Shown here: piece by piece, positions 23,335 to 35,477 of the stretch
How positions within the stretch are numbered: the first letter of the stretch is position 1
How the letters are laid out: the number at the start of each line of letters is the position of its first letter
Source of the DNA: Daphnia pulex
Taxonomy: Eukaryota; Arthropoda; Branchiopoda; Diplostraca; Daphniidae
Direction: 5' to 3'
NCBI RefSeq assembly: GCF_021134715.1
Contig: NC_060026.1
Location: 15,739,001-15,803,000 of the forward strand
DNA: 64,000 nt
Notes under the pieces: model-generated
What the model saw: only the letters and a program-made list of their open reading frames with translations
What the model was told of the DNA's origin: nothing
The model's database searches: none
Made by a program: the position numbers and the translations under genes

Positions 23335-24540
23335 CGTCTCCAATCAAATCGTGATTTGATTTCAAGCAACAGTAATAACGAAATCACAGGTAAGAAAAAC
23401 CAGTAACACAACACAATTATGACTGATGAATTTTATGTCGCTGCTGTTCGTATCCAAATTATTTCAACTACTGTCACGTATCATTTCTTTTTTTCAGGAA
23501 GCCCCCAAGCTAAACATATGGACTTGTCAAAAGTTATGTGAGAAGATGACATTGCTGAAAAGTCAAGTGCGCCTCATCCAGAGTATTTGACTAGGCTATC
23601 GCCTGTGAACTGCAGTTGTCGCCGGTTGCTGTGGATACTCAAGGAACATGATAAATGTTTGTTGAGGTGACGAAATAATTACGCCTTCCTTCTGTTTAGT
23701 TATACAAGTAGATCTAACGATGATATCGGTAGCCATCAGTTTCAGGCCGAGTCGAGGTTGGACGAAACGCTCGTACTTGATTGCGCTGCATTCTGGGCCC
23801 TAATCTTTCAGACCGTTCAACTGTACGAGAGAAGATATACGAGGTGAATTTACATTCTGTACAATTTAACACACACCAAGAAATGCGTAGGAATCATTAG
23901 ACGTTTTCCGACAGAAAGCAACACCACCAGGTGTGACATTCTTCTGTGTACCGTGTACCGTGGGGAAAATAACACGAGCGAAAACTGCTGGTGGCGCGTA
24001 ATGCAGAGAGGAATTTTGTTGAACATGCGCGCTGCGTATAGTAATTCAAAGGACACTGGTTCAAAAGGTACGAATAAGACAATATAGTCTATTCAAAGCG
24101 GGACGAGTAAATTTAGACACGATTATACCGAAGCATTTCTGTTATTAGAAAACACGCTCAACTGTGGTTTAATAAGTTGCTGATGTCTATTACAATTAAA
24201 CTTGCTGTTGTGTTTTGCGACTGTTGACTCGGGAATAATTAATTATCCAATTGTCCCCATTTGAATAAGAGGTTGACACGGCCGTGTATAGTAAAGATCA
24301 CATATTCCTCGATCTCGTTCGCTTTTTCATGTGTCACAGAGTGCAGAGTGCTAAGGTATAACTTTAATTTGAGCTAAATCTAAATGAAAAGGCTAAAAAA
24401 AAGCCCTTCGGGTACCTTCTACCTTGCTAACGCAGGAATCCGTTCCCTCCAGTCGTCCGTGGATGCTAAGGGCTATCACTAGATGGCTCAAAGTCCACCT
24501 TATTTTATACCATTTTATACATTAAACTAGTTTTTATTAT
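23335..24540. other. Intergenic region
   Basis: Promoter side of the Star-like gene and unannotated sequence. No recognisable coding content was seen on either strand. Confidence 0.5.
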
Positions 24541-24567
24541 TTTTTAAAAATGTACAAAAAATTCAAT

Positions 24568-24685
24568 AAACAGAGCGTCCGGTTCAAGACGGTTTTTCTT
24601 CTGTACGAGTTTAAACGCAACTGTTATACCACCGCTGCGGCAATGAGACAAAATGCGATGGTTTAGTTTAGCGGAAATCTGCGTC
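24568..24685. repeat. Dispersed 120-bp repeat, copy A
   Basis: About 118 bases beginning CAGAGCGTCCGGTTCAAGAC recur at 30283-30400 in the same orientation with few differences. GGTTCAAGAC resembles a pol III B box, so a tRNA-derived SINE fragment is possible, but no A box or poly(A) tail was identified. Confidence 0.65.
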
Positions 24686-24729
24686 AGTGATCAGCAGATT
24701 TTCGCAAAACTTAACTTAAAAAATTCTTT

Positions 24730-24958
24730 GTATGCGACAGTAGAACTCCAAAGACAAAAGAAGTTCTACTGTCGGGCACTGGAGTTCTATTGTCGGGTAT
24801 TTTTAATAATATTTAAAAAAGGAGTTCTTATGTCTTTGGAGTTCTACTGTCGTTGGAGTTCTACAGCTGTCGCATACAAAGTCATTTTCAACAATTATTT
24901 AAAATATTGGGGTTCTATTGTCGGTGGAGTTCTTCTGTCTTTGGAGTTCTGCGGTCGC
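24730..24958. repeat. Array of a 15-base motif in both orientations
   Basis: The motif GGAGTTCTACTGTCG and its variants occur about eight times, with a reverse-complement copy at the left end (GCGACAGTAGAACTCC). The left end and the GGAGTTCTACAGCTGTCGC copy near 24855 can pair into a hairpin. No coding sequence was recognised in it. Confidence 0.65.
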
Positions 24959-26458
24959 CAAGCCGATGGTTTAGCCTTCAGGTATAAAATTTTCAGATGT
25001 TGAGTCCTCAGAGTTGACATTTCACAATGTAGGCTTTAAATTATTTGTCAACTTGATTGTATTTGCAATTCTCAAATAACTTTCAGTTTTGTTACAACAC
25101 GAAGGTAAAGGATTTGATTGCTTTGCATTTGCCGCCTGATACAGGCGATTGTATAGCATCTAGCGGAGAAATTCTTTACTGCCTATCTGCCATTGCCATT
25201 CATCGTCTGCTACTACGTAACTTTTCATTTCTCACGTGGTCGGAGTGGAGACGGTTGCTTGGTCGCCATTTTCCTACATTTTGGATATTCCTTGTCTAGT
25301 TGGTTATCTCTCTTCTAATTATGCTACTAAGTATTGTTTCATATATTTTGTAGTCATTTCGTTTTCATTAAACATTCCTCACTGTCAAACTAACAATATT
25401 TGTTCTTGTCCAGCCCAGCTTGTCATTCATTGCTCAAAGTAACTTTCATATTGAAATTTTCCAAAAATAGTTTTGTTCTGGTTTCATTTAAGTAAGAATA
25501 GTTAATGAACCTAAACATTAATTGTGTTAATCTTTCTATGTTATTCAGATTTCCTGACTTCAGGAGACGGTGAGATGTTAAGAGTTCTGCCAGATTGACC
25601 AGGACTCGTGTTCATCACCAAATTATTTCATGTAGTAGGCTAATTTACCTGTTAAGTGTTAAGTGAACACTAAGATTATATTGTGATTCCTTTTACTAAT
25701 AAGTTGAGACATCACAATCTTCGTAAAAGGTTTTTTTGTGTTAGGATTCATTTTTGACAGGAAAATTACTTTGGATTCTTTAATTTTATTTCTGAGGGTG
25801 GACGAGGTGGCAAGATTCAAAGTTAACTGTAAATTCCTTGACCCTTGTTCTGTGGCGTTGGAGGACAACGTCATTTTGAGATGACAGAATTTTCGAGTAT
25901 TGTACATTACGTTTGTTCATGTTCCCAGAAAATTGACTCGTTTTATGCCATGTCAATCGATTTCGTAATGAATGGTCTCAATTAGATATTGTTTTTTATT
26001 AGCTTGACTTTACTTCTCCCCGAGATTAGTTGCTCCTGACTAGTAATTGCTATTTTCCGTATCGACTTCTTCCTAATAGTAATTGCCACAATCTTCTCCT
26101 GACTGAATGTCTTGGATGCAGTTCTATCACGGCCATGTTAACAGTTTGACTGATTGGCGATTTCACGTAGTCATACAAATAACACAGATTGGAATAAATT
26201 TTGTTCTTTTATTTGAAGACATTTCTGAAAAGATTTTCCGAACATCAACCAGCTCTTTCTCATGCTAAATAAACTATGTATATTCGTTTACGATATGTAT
26301 TGTGTATCTAAAGTATTGATTCTTAAAGTTGGGATGTGTAATTAAAAACAGAAATAAATAGTTGGAATTGCATTTATTTTCCCACCTCCGCCCACAATTC
26401 CTCCACTTTTCATACAATATACATACATACATACAAACATTCATACACTTAAGTTAAC
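24959..26458. other. Intergenic region
   Basis: AT-rich DNA with no supported gene. A short tandem CATA run lies near 26421-26450 just before the MITE. Confidence 0.5.
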
Positions 26459-26788
26459 CCGTTGGCTGCCACGCCATACAACCCGTAGGTTGCTCTCTAC
26501 TTCTCTACACGCCATGTCTGAAGGATCCATGACCAAGGTGGGACTTGCCATTGCTGACAAGTCCGGGCTGACACGGTGACAGGAGAAGATGGAATGCACA
26601 ACCTCTAGAATCCATCACCGTATCGACAAGGGGGAAGTCCCTATGGTGCATTGCCTAACAGGGCCTTTCGGCCAAATCTGGGGCTGGTGCGACTGTCCGA
26701 CCCCGCGGCATGTAAACCACGAGACCGAACAGCGCGGGCCCGTGCTACAGAGCTAACATGGGGGAACAGAGGCGTGGCAGCCAACGGG
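26459..26788. mobile_element. piggyBac-type MITE
   Basis: A 330-bp non-coding element bounded by a perfect 18-bp terminal inverted repeat (CCCGTTGGCTGCCACGCC at 26459-26476, its complement at 26771-26788) and flanked on both sides by TTAA (26455-26458 and 26789-26792). TTAA target duplication with inverted repeats starting CCC is the hallmark of piggyBac elements. There is no transposase; it would need one supplied in trans. The intact ends suggest a fairly young copy. A partial end-like sequence (GCAGCCAACGGGTTAG) occurs near 30987. Confidence 0.88.
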
Positions 26789-26792
26789 TTAA

Positions 26793-27042
26793 CTAACACA
26801 AAACATATTACCAACAACAAATGATGATCCGCGCCGACATTTTTGAAATACCGGCGACCTTTTGGTGTCGGTCTTCTCAACGTCTCCTCTGCATATAAAC
26901 CTGAAAAACAAAACAATACTTATTAAATGACATGGCAATTAAAGTTACACTTGGTGCAAAGATCAGTTTTTTTTCTCTAAACTCAAACAGCGCACTAATA
27001 TTTGATTAAAATCTGGCTGACAATATCGAGAAATGTACGCAG
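26793..27042. other. Spacer between two MITEs
   Basis: Minus-strand sequence around 26900-26820 is open (AEETLRRPTPKGRRYF) and follows a plausible acceptor TTTTCAG, but it runs into the MITE and has no recognised homologue. Not called as a gene. Confidence 0.4.
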
Positions 27043-27431
27043 AACAAAGCTCACTTGTTAGTTTCATGCAAATTTTCCGGAACTATACCGGAAGTAAGCG
27101 ATAGCGACTTAACCATTGAGCTCCCGTAAAAATAAACCAGATATTCGTGATCTCCATGAAATTTGAGGTCGATTAGATGTGATTCAAACGAAATCCAAAA
27201 TTTGGCCAAAATCGTGAATTTTCCTGAACTATAGTTCAGGAAAATTCTCGAAACCGGAAGTACGCGTACGACCAAAAACGAACATGAACTTTACCACAAA
27301 TTTTACGAGGATCACGAATATGTGGTTCTTTTGTGCGTAGAATGAAAATTTACTGAACTACTGACTGAAATGAGAAAACCGGAAGTAGAAAAAAAGACAC
27401 ATTATTAAAAATCTAACAAGTGAGCTTTGTT
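27043..27431. mobile_element. 390-bp MITE, copy 1
   Basis: The ends are inverted repeats of about 19 bases (AACAAAGCTCACTTGTTAG and its complement ending at 27431). A near-identical element occupies 31902-32294 in the same orientation. Internally there is a perfect 32-base palindrome at 27216-27247. No coding capacity. The target duplication is not clear, so the superfamily is unassigned. Confidence 0.8.
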
Positions 27432-29339
27432 GGAGGAATAGTTATCGTCAGTTTTCACTAAAAAATTTCCACACAACAGCTGCCGATAAATTTTTAAAGA
27501 GATTTGCAAAGTAACTGAAACTGACTGTTTTGACAGCTGAAAATGATCGAAAAGCCATCTAGCTTTTGAAAAAAGAAACGTCTAAGTAACACACTAACAC
27601 TTCTTTTACGCGCAAGAAGGGCCTGATTTTGGAATTATTACAGAGACAGAGAGTTTAACGCAAATAGATTACTAGTAGATAATGTACGAAAATAAGTCAA
27701 TTGTCCGGTACCTGGCCATAATCCCTTGGTGAGTGACTGCAGGTGTGTCACAGCAACTGAAGTGATCCAACTCGCCAGTGAAGCAAGAAAAGTTGTGTAG
27801 CAGCACAAGAAGCGCTGAAGCAGTGAAGCTGGATGAGCGTACGTCTTGAAGATAAGGATGGAGCAGAACGTTGGTGGAAGTCCCTCTTCTGTCATGGACA
27901 AAATCCAGCATTGACTCAAGTCCGTGGGGATCTTGCGTGCTCTGTAAAAAAAATGTGTTACATTAATGAAAATATAAAAATTTCAAAAGCATATCAATCT
28001 TTACCTTTTCTAAGAAGCACACTGAAATGTTCATGTTGAAAACTTGTAATAATTGAATTACAGCAACCAACTGCATTGGTAAATTTCCTGATGCTAAAGA
28101 AAGGGTTATGAACTATTGTGTAGCGTGGCGATAGGTGATATCGATGCTTACCTTTATCATATGGGTGATCTAATAAGGCATTTGACGTAGTGTGGTTGGT
28201 GTGGTAGCAGTAATGGGAAAATACCTTATACCCGCACATTTATATTCCACTATATGTGTGCTTCAAACATGGGTTTTAGGCTTTTGACAGCATGGGGATC
28301 TAATGGATGGAAAGTGACCGAGTGCTAGAAGTCAACTTGTTGGGATGGCTGACAGTAGCTAATAAGCTATGCATCTAATATTTGAAGAAATAAGTGGTAT
28401 AACATGAAAATAAGGAAACTAGTTCAAGATAAACCTACACAAGATACGAAGATCCATTTGGTATTTGAAATCACATGAATATAATTATAATTAGCAACAA
28501 TTTGTTTTGTTTCGCCCATTTTTTCGTCGCGTTTCATGACATGGGGACGTAAACAACAAGAGCGACAGTGGCGACATCTAGTAATGAGTTTTGAATCTTG
28601 TGTTAGTTGCACAATCACAGTAGCGTGAGTGCGTGACATTAACAGGCCGAGTCGTAACTTTCAAAAGTTCCTTCAAAACAAATTAAAACGTTAAACAACG
28701 GAGATCGGATTATGAGGTTACTGTTTTTAAGTAATAGATAACACAATCCTTAGCTAATGATTCTTACTGCATTCTTTACTAAATGTTTTCAATAGTTTCA
28801 GGTGAAGTTTTCGTGTACCTGGCCCAGACCTGGCCAACTAGGTGCTTGTGACAATAGAAATAAAATTGTCTAATCCAATACTGCAAGTTCGCAAGCTATG
28901 TCTTCTGAAGCTAAACAATTTCTGTTGCAAGGTAGTTATTGTACCAAAATTTATCGTCTGGTGTTCTTTCTCTGTTCTTAAAGGTTTATAATGTTCACAT
29001 GAACTTTTCCCTGTCAAGATTTTGTAAATCTTTAAGATATTGATGCCTTCGCCAGATCCAATTCTTTGCTGCTATCTATTTTGCGGCACCACAGCAAGAA
29101 AATTCTGCCACTTAAGATTTTGTGGTAAACGCCACCTAGTTCTAATTTAGGAGGACAATGTCTGATTGATAGATTCGAGGTATTGCTTTCTGTCACTACA
29201 ATATGGTTTGAAAATTGAAATAATTAAACATAATCTCCTTTCAGGTTAATCCCTCTCCTCTGTTTTGGAAACCTACAAGAGATTACTGGAATTGAAGACT
29301 GACAATTTGTGAAGGTGTAGATAAATAAAAAAGTGTATA
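27432..29339. other. Intergenic region, possible non-coding minus-strand transcript
   Basis: No recognised protein. On the minus strand, stretches near 27935-27710 and 28165-28035 are bounded by acceptor- and donor-like signals (TTTTTTTACAG before about 27940, GGTAAGC near 28155), which could mark exons of a spliced non-coding RNA. This is weak evidence. Confidence 0.3.
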
Positions 29340-30770
29340 TCTGCTATCTGGGCTCTTTTCTGTGGCCCGTTTCCCTAACTAACCACTAACCAGGTCAATC
29401 ACCCCCTGTGATAACCAGGAGGATGAGGAGGGCTCTGGTCGAACGGGGACTTGGAAGGCGGATGATCTGAGAAAAACTTTTGGAGGGTCATGAGTCTATC
29501 CGGAAATCCTGCTATGACTAATCGCTCCCTAGTAAAACTGGCCTCGTACTCTTCTCTCTTCTTCACCGGCCAGGTAATCTCACTGGTTGCAGACAATCAA
29601 GGCAGTATCAGATAATGTTTTCAGGGTTAACTCTTGAAAACAACATTAAGTGACGTTAATTTGTCTTTTCAAAGAGCATTTCCATTGATGCTGAAGATTA
29701 ATTCATTTTATTTTGATTCTAGGTGTTGTTTATGTTCGCGTAGTTGCTGTCCGCTGTGGTACGTTGTTGCAGCCTATGCTGGTGAAAGCTCTTATTGCAT
29801 GAAGTGAAACTGGCTGTTCCTTGGTCCTGCTGTCATATTATGGAAATTGCATCATTATTTTGTTAAATTGTCCTTGTGTCTTAGTGTACCGCTTATGTGA
29901 TAAGAAGGGACAAAAGCAGATATATGGGGATGTTTTATGTCAAACAAATAATAAACATGTTTTCGGGATTGGGATAGGAAAGTGGAGGATGTTGGAGGGG
30001 GAGGACATTTCAAGTATGGACAAATTTAATTAATCTGTAACCATACAAACATTTACCCACTAATTAATCTCCAAACCCCACAAACTTATACCTTCTTATC
30101 TTCAAACCCCATAAACATAAACCTAACAAACACTAAACCCTAAAAAAATCTAACTTACACCCTAAACCCCATTAACCAATGTTAAATCTTAACATTGTAA
30201 TGTGTAATTATATGTAATAAAAAATTTTATTAAGTACAAATTTTCGTTATTTTTTGGCAATGTATTATAAATTTACTTAACAGAGCGTCCGGTTCAAGAC
30301 GGTTTACTACTGCACGAGTTTAAACGCAACCCGCCACCACCGCTGCGGCAATGAGACAAAAAGCGATGGTTTAGTTTTGCGGAAATCTGCGTCGTCTTTG
30401 TAACTTGACTGACGGAGATTTCCACAAAAAATAAACCATGGCTATTTGTTTCATTGGGTAGTGGATGCATTGTTTTAACTCGCACATGCTGTTATAGGAC
30501 ATGTCTACGGCCCCCAGAGATATTTATCTGGACCGAGAAGAAGAGAGAAGTACGAGGCAAGTTTTACCGGGGAGATGTAGTCATACTAGGCTTCCGGGTT
30601 AGACTCATGACCCTCCAAAAGTTTTCATCGGATCATGCGCCTTCCAAGTCCCCGTTCGACCAGAGCCCTCCCCTCCTCCTGGTTTCACAGCGGGTGAGTG
30701 ACCACCGGCGGGCGTTGGTTAGTGGTTAGTTAGGGAAACGGGGCCACAGAAAAGAAGGGAGCCCAGATAT
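29340..30770. repeat. 1.4-kb inverted-repeat structure
   Basis: Two arms of about 235 bases, at about 29340-29575 and 30530-30770, are imperfect inverted copies. Shared blocks include ATCTGGGCTC, TTTCTGTGGCCC, CCCTAACTAACCACTAACCA, TCGAACGGGGACTTGGAAGG and GAGGGTCATGAGTCTA. The spacer holds a C-rich strand (30040-30180) with AAACCCC and AACCCTA-like words and copy B of the dispersed 120-bp repeat. It may be a foldback transposon or two inverted insertions of one repeat. Confidence 0.75.
30283..30400. repeat. Dispersed 120-bp repeat, copy B
   Basis: Same sequence family and orientation as 24568-24685, starting CAGAGCGTCCGGTTCAAGAC and ending GCGGAAATCTGCGTC. It is embedded in the spacer of the inverted-repeat structure. 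Confidence 0.65.
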
Positions 30771-31901
30771 GCACTTGTAATTTAGCAAACTACACAATTT
30801 ATCGGTCTTGAATTACAGCATTCTCTCGTCGGTTTTCACCAATGGTCCACGAAGGAGTTACCCTGTAATCAGAATGAACATTTATTTGGATGACAGTAAT
30901 ATTCAAACAAGATTTTAGCAACAGAAAGCAATACCTCAAATCAAGAGGGTTGTGTAAGGAAGTAAACAGGGAGATTCAAGGGTAGCAGCCAACGGGTTAG
31001 CAAACAAGGAATCTTGTTGACTGTATATAGTCCTTGTCCTTTTTCTTGAATGGACATGACTTTTCTTAAAGCCCGTCATGCCAATTTAGAAACCTGTAAT
31101 TTAGAACCAAATAAAAAAATTAGCCACCTTGTTTATAATTTGTTGCATCAATGTGCTTGAAATCTATGATCTAAAAGAATTATTAAACAGTTATCAGTAT
31201 ACACTCGAAATCGTCTCTTAAACAAAAGATAGACACTAGTGCATATCAACACTTTAAATACATATTAGACTGCATCAGAGAAAGTTCAGTGACATGATAA
31301 GTGAACTTACACATGAAATTGCTAATTAGTTATCCAAGGTTCTCTAGAAGATGGAATGAGAGATTGGTGCATGCTGGCCGGGGTTGGTGATCTAGCAAGT
31401 CCAATGATACAAACAACAAATAATTATGATGAATCCTAATAAAAGATAAGAAGAATATATATTTCAGCAATACTTAAATAAAGCTAGTGTTGATTGTTAC
31501 CTGAACCATTTCGATGGCACAATGAATTTAAACAAAATAGTTGACAGTAGGCTGCACGACGGCCAGGACCCTTTCACGTTTCCTCCTGAATAAGTTGATG
31601 AGAAACATTATCCATTATCATGGTTATCCAACATGTACACGGAATAGAACACATCACCGACAAGTTACAGACTAAATCACTCGAATTTACCTATGAATTC
31701 ACGATAGCTTAACTTTTGACAGCAAACCGCCATAAGCCCGTAACTGACACGATAAACACGCCAACGCCATCTATTTGACAAGTCTCAAAACTCAGTATTT
31801 GAAGGAGTCTCTCCATTTGTCTTTTAAAAGACAACACAAAACTTGAAAATTGCACTTTTATTTGCTAAATCCTAGCTTGAAATCTTGAAAGTAGTACAGA
31901 C
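30771..31901. other. Intergenic region
   Basis: No supported gene. Contains the piggyBac-end-like sequence near 30987 and otherwise AT-rich unique sequence. Confidence 0.5.
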
Positions 31902-32294
31902 AACAAAGCTCACTTGCTAGTTTTATGCAAATTTTCCGGAAGTATACGGAGGGAAGTAAGCGATAGCGCCTTAACCATTGAGCTTTCGTCAAAATAAACT
32001 AAATATTCGTGATCTACGTAAAATTTGGGGTGAATTAGGAGTAATTTAAACGAAAACAAGAATTCGGTCAAAATCGAGATTTTTTTTTTCCTGAACGGTC
32101 AGGTTAATTCTCGAAACCGGAAGTACGCGTACGTACAAAACATGAACTTCACCACAAATTTTACGAGGATCACGAATATGTGGCTCTTTTGTGCGTCAGA
32201 TGAATATTTACTGAACTACTGACTGAAATGAGAAAACCGGAAGTAGAAAAAAAAGAACATTATTATTAGAAACTAATAAACTGTGAGCTTTGTT
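31902..32294. mobile_element. 390-bp MITE, copy 2
   Basis: Direct-orientation relative of 27043-27431 with the same inverted-repeat ends (AACAAAGCTCACTTG and TGAGCTTTGTT). The central palindrome is degraded and one end has a short insertion, so this copy looks older or independently mutated. No coding capacity. Confidence 0.78.
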
Positions 32295-33178
32295 GCTGAA
32301 ACTCAAACTGACAGCCATGTACAACTGACTTTACCTATTTTTCCTCGCTGGTCGACTATTCAGTACAAATTGTTATTTGTTAGTTGACGTCGATAGCCAC
32401 AGGATTTTCTTCGATTATATTACTTGGACATCGCATACTTGGATTAGTGCGCCTTGCTCAACACGGAGGTCTTACCGGTCTTTTCTCGTCTGTCACCTCG
32501 CTACAACCAGTTTGGGAGTAACGGTTACGTCTGGAACTGCCGATTTTGCATCTACCTGACTTCACTCGACGATGATTCTTCCGTCGGCCACTCGCATGTT
32601 TGAGCAATCATCATTCTTTTTCACCATCCGAACGGCGTAAATTAGACAAAATAGCTCCGCACAATCATGTAAATAACTATTTCGTTATCTAATCTGGCTT
32701 TATCCAAATGGTCTCTCTAACGTCGAACAATAATTCAAAAGTAGTCCACAACAGTTTCAGGGAATAGCGAATTCAGACGGTGACAGCTAACTGCTAACTA
32801 AATTAAGAACCTAGTTTGCCTGTGTTTATCGGGGTTGTGATGTGGGCGATGTTCTCTTTCTTTCACTTGTCACAATAAACTAACACTGACTGAGGGAGAA
32901 AATGAAGCAACGCTGCCAAATGTTTAGACACAAAAATATCCACGACTTTAATAATTACTCAGAATAAAATAGTCTTACTCTTCTAGCCAATCAATTGTTA
33001 ACTATTAAGGTTCAAGTTGGGTATGGAAGACAAATGAACCTTCCTTCAAAATTTCAAATGCTTAAAATTTGTTTAACACAAACTTCACGTTTTTAAGTAA
33101 ATAGACTATCCTCTCAGGAGAAAATTATACAAGCAGGCAACTGACACAAAATTTTAAACAAAACTTTATTTGTTAACT
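32295..33178. other. Intergenic region
   Basis: No supported gene. This is the 3' flank of the minus-strand sulfotransferase; TTTATT near 33164, read on the minus strand, is a candidate poly(A) signal. Confidence 0.5.
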
Positions 33179-34539
33179 TTAATTTCTATTGCTTCTCATT
33201 GTTCTAGAAAGAAGCAAATCTCGGAATATTTTCAAGTAAGCGTGTTCTTTCATCGCATACAAGGCACACCATTCATGCTTTCTGTAACAGAAATGTAAAA
33301 CCATTAATAAAACGCACACTTGTTTTCACTTATAATAGTGCTCAACTTACTTGTTGACGACGAACCCCATGATATTGTTGTTGAACTCCTTGAACGCCCC
33401 TTTCAGTTTTTCATTGCCCAACTCTTGAACAACACAAGTGTCGTAAAGTTGCTTGTTGGCTTCCTCCAGCAATTGCTTCTCCCTCTCCATGGCACTCTCC
33501 ATCTCAAAAAGGCCAGAAAGAAACGCTGGCATAGTCGAATGTTTCCGATTGAATTCCGCTACCCTTTCGTCGAATCGACGGGAGAAATGTTCGAAGATAC
33601 GGACGTCAGCGGCCAGCCAATCAGAAAGCACCTCCCTCTCTTCAATACTCACAACGGACGACTTTTCCGGTTTTCTTCGGTTCAGGTTGAGGTGGACGAC
33701 ATTTTCGAGAGGCCAGTTGAGGAGATGTTTCAAGAGGACCAACGATTCTTCCATCCTATTGGCAACCATCACCAGATCGAACTCGCGATCCAGTCGCTCA
33801 ATTTCTTCCGTGATGGCGATTTCATCGTGAAAGATTTCGGGTGACAGCCCCATGTCCCAGGCCATTTGGTTTCGGCCAAACAATTTACCTGCGCGCTTAT
33901 TCAATAAAGGGGATGACCCATTTTGGATAATGACGACCATTTCATGAATATCTCTTGCGCCATAAAACTTTCCAAACTGTGGCTGTAGATAGTGAAACAT
34001 GGATTTAAAGACTTGGACAGGGTCTCGAACGATAGTAAAGGTTGGAACATCTTCACGCAGTAGTGCCATGACCTCCTTCTTGTTCCAGCGGTTGTGCAAA
34101 CTGAAAATATCAAATTCGACATTTTTCCACTTCGTAGTATTCAGTGATGAGTGGTCAAAAAGTTCAGTTCTGGAAAGGTAGTTCCCGCTTTTTGGCAACA
34201 CAACATTCAACTTATTTTTGTGTGCGAATCTGAAAAATATTTTTTCAAACAGTTATAAACACTTTGCATATTGATAAAAGTATTACCGGAATATAATGTT
34301 TTCAATTGTACTACTTGCGCATTTATGATTTTTCATAAACGCAAATTTTCTGTAATCGAAAACAATAACGTTAAGTTGATTTAAAATTCAGTTTAATGAA
34401 TGAGCTAATCAAACCTGCATCCTTGTTGTGTGGAATTCTGATAGGTCAATAAAACAATCAGGAAACAACTGATGGATACAACTGCAACAAACCATTTGGA
34501 GAAACAACGTTTGTGCAAACGAGACGGGCGGTTGTGCAT
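33179..34539 (-). CDS. Gal3ST-type galactose 3-O-sulfotransferase, copy 1
   Basis: Exons on the minus strand 34539-34415, 34349-34287, 34229-33351, 33281-33179; 1170 nt, 389 aa. The start at 34539 (MHNRPS) is chosen because the paralogue has its only ATG there; an in-frame ATG at 34590 would add 17 residues. A type II anchor covers about residues 16-35 (WFVAVVSISCFLIVLLTY). Exon 2 encodes the PAPS loop FMKNHKCASSTIENIIFR, the counterpart of the LKTHKTASST motif of galactosylceramide/Gal3ST enzymes. FTIVRDPVQVFKSMFHYL is the second PAPS motif. FDLVMVANRMEESLVLLKHL is the strongly conserved family core. Members transfer sulfate to the 3-OH of galactose on glycolipids or glycoproteins in the Golgi. 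The acceptor here is unknown. A close paralogue follows at 35478. Confidence 0.91.
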
Positions 34540-35477
34540 AGCGTGCAATCTGGATCGCACCAAAACGTTTAAAAAGTTATTGGACTGCATTAAGGTGTTC
34601 TCGGAGGCCGACTCGAAATTTCCTGTACACAGCAGAAAAGTAAACGACTAGTGGAAACGATTTTCGAAAATGCCAACTATTATATTGCTATCACCTGTAC
34701 CTCTCGGATAAAGCTGACGGGGGCCGGATGTGACTGTTCTGCCTTCTTGAACACATTCACGTATGGTTGCCAAACGAGTGGCACATGTGCATTTTCTGAG
34801 TGAGACTACCGAAGCCGGTGAATGCAACTGACTGAGTGGCATTTTGACTGTCGTATGAGCGTTGCAATACAAGGACTGGTTTTCTGCTATTACTCATAGT
34901 ACCTTTGTCTCAATTTTAAAATTTGATCAAGACTAGCTTTAGTACGTATTTTATCCATTTTATAAGTTACCTTAAATAGAAGCCGGCCATTAATGAAGAA
35001 ATTTTTGGAAATTGCAGACATCGGAGTTCCTAATTTCAATCCTATCTTTTCAATTTAAGTGTGTCGGTTGTATATCAAATATACAGCTACAAGGTACGAA
35101 CTAACAGGTGGGTGCCACATGTTTTTAGATTTACCAATGCTGAATAGTAAACCACTCGTCTAAAGGGGAGGGGGATAATTTTTTGAGCAGCTCTGTGCAA
35201 GATTAGAATACTAGAAATTTACCTCTTAATTTTGTAAAAAATTTGCCATTCGATAAATAATGAAAGGACCTTATCTAATATTTGAGTGAAGAACTTATCT
35301 TTAATAAGATGCACATTGAAGATAAATTACCATTATAAATGCAAAGTCATTACTTAAAATGCTTAAACAATTGAATTAAACTATACTTTCAGCGGAAAAT
35401 TATGCAATAATCAACCTTCTCAGTTATTCCTTGCATCAACGAATAAAAAAACTTTGAAATTCATACCGTTTATTTTC
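34540..35477. other. Intergenic region between the two Gal3ST copies
   Basis: Promoter side of copy 1 and 3' flank of copy 2. AT-rich, with no supported gene. Confidence 0.55.

Noticed and set aside
24360-24500. tRNA-like or SINE-like sequence near AAAAAGCCCTTCGGGT
   Set aside because: No cloverleaf could be folded by eye and no second copy was found in the window.
26641-26916. 91-codon minus-strand frame
   Set aside because: Most of it lies inside the piggyBac-type MITE, and the rest has no recognised homologue.
30040-30180. Interstitial telomere repeat
   Set aside because: The AAACCCC / AACCCTA-like words are irregular and do not form runs of the arthropod TTAGG unit or its complement.
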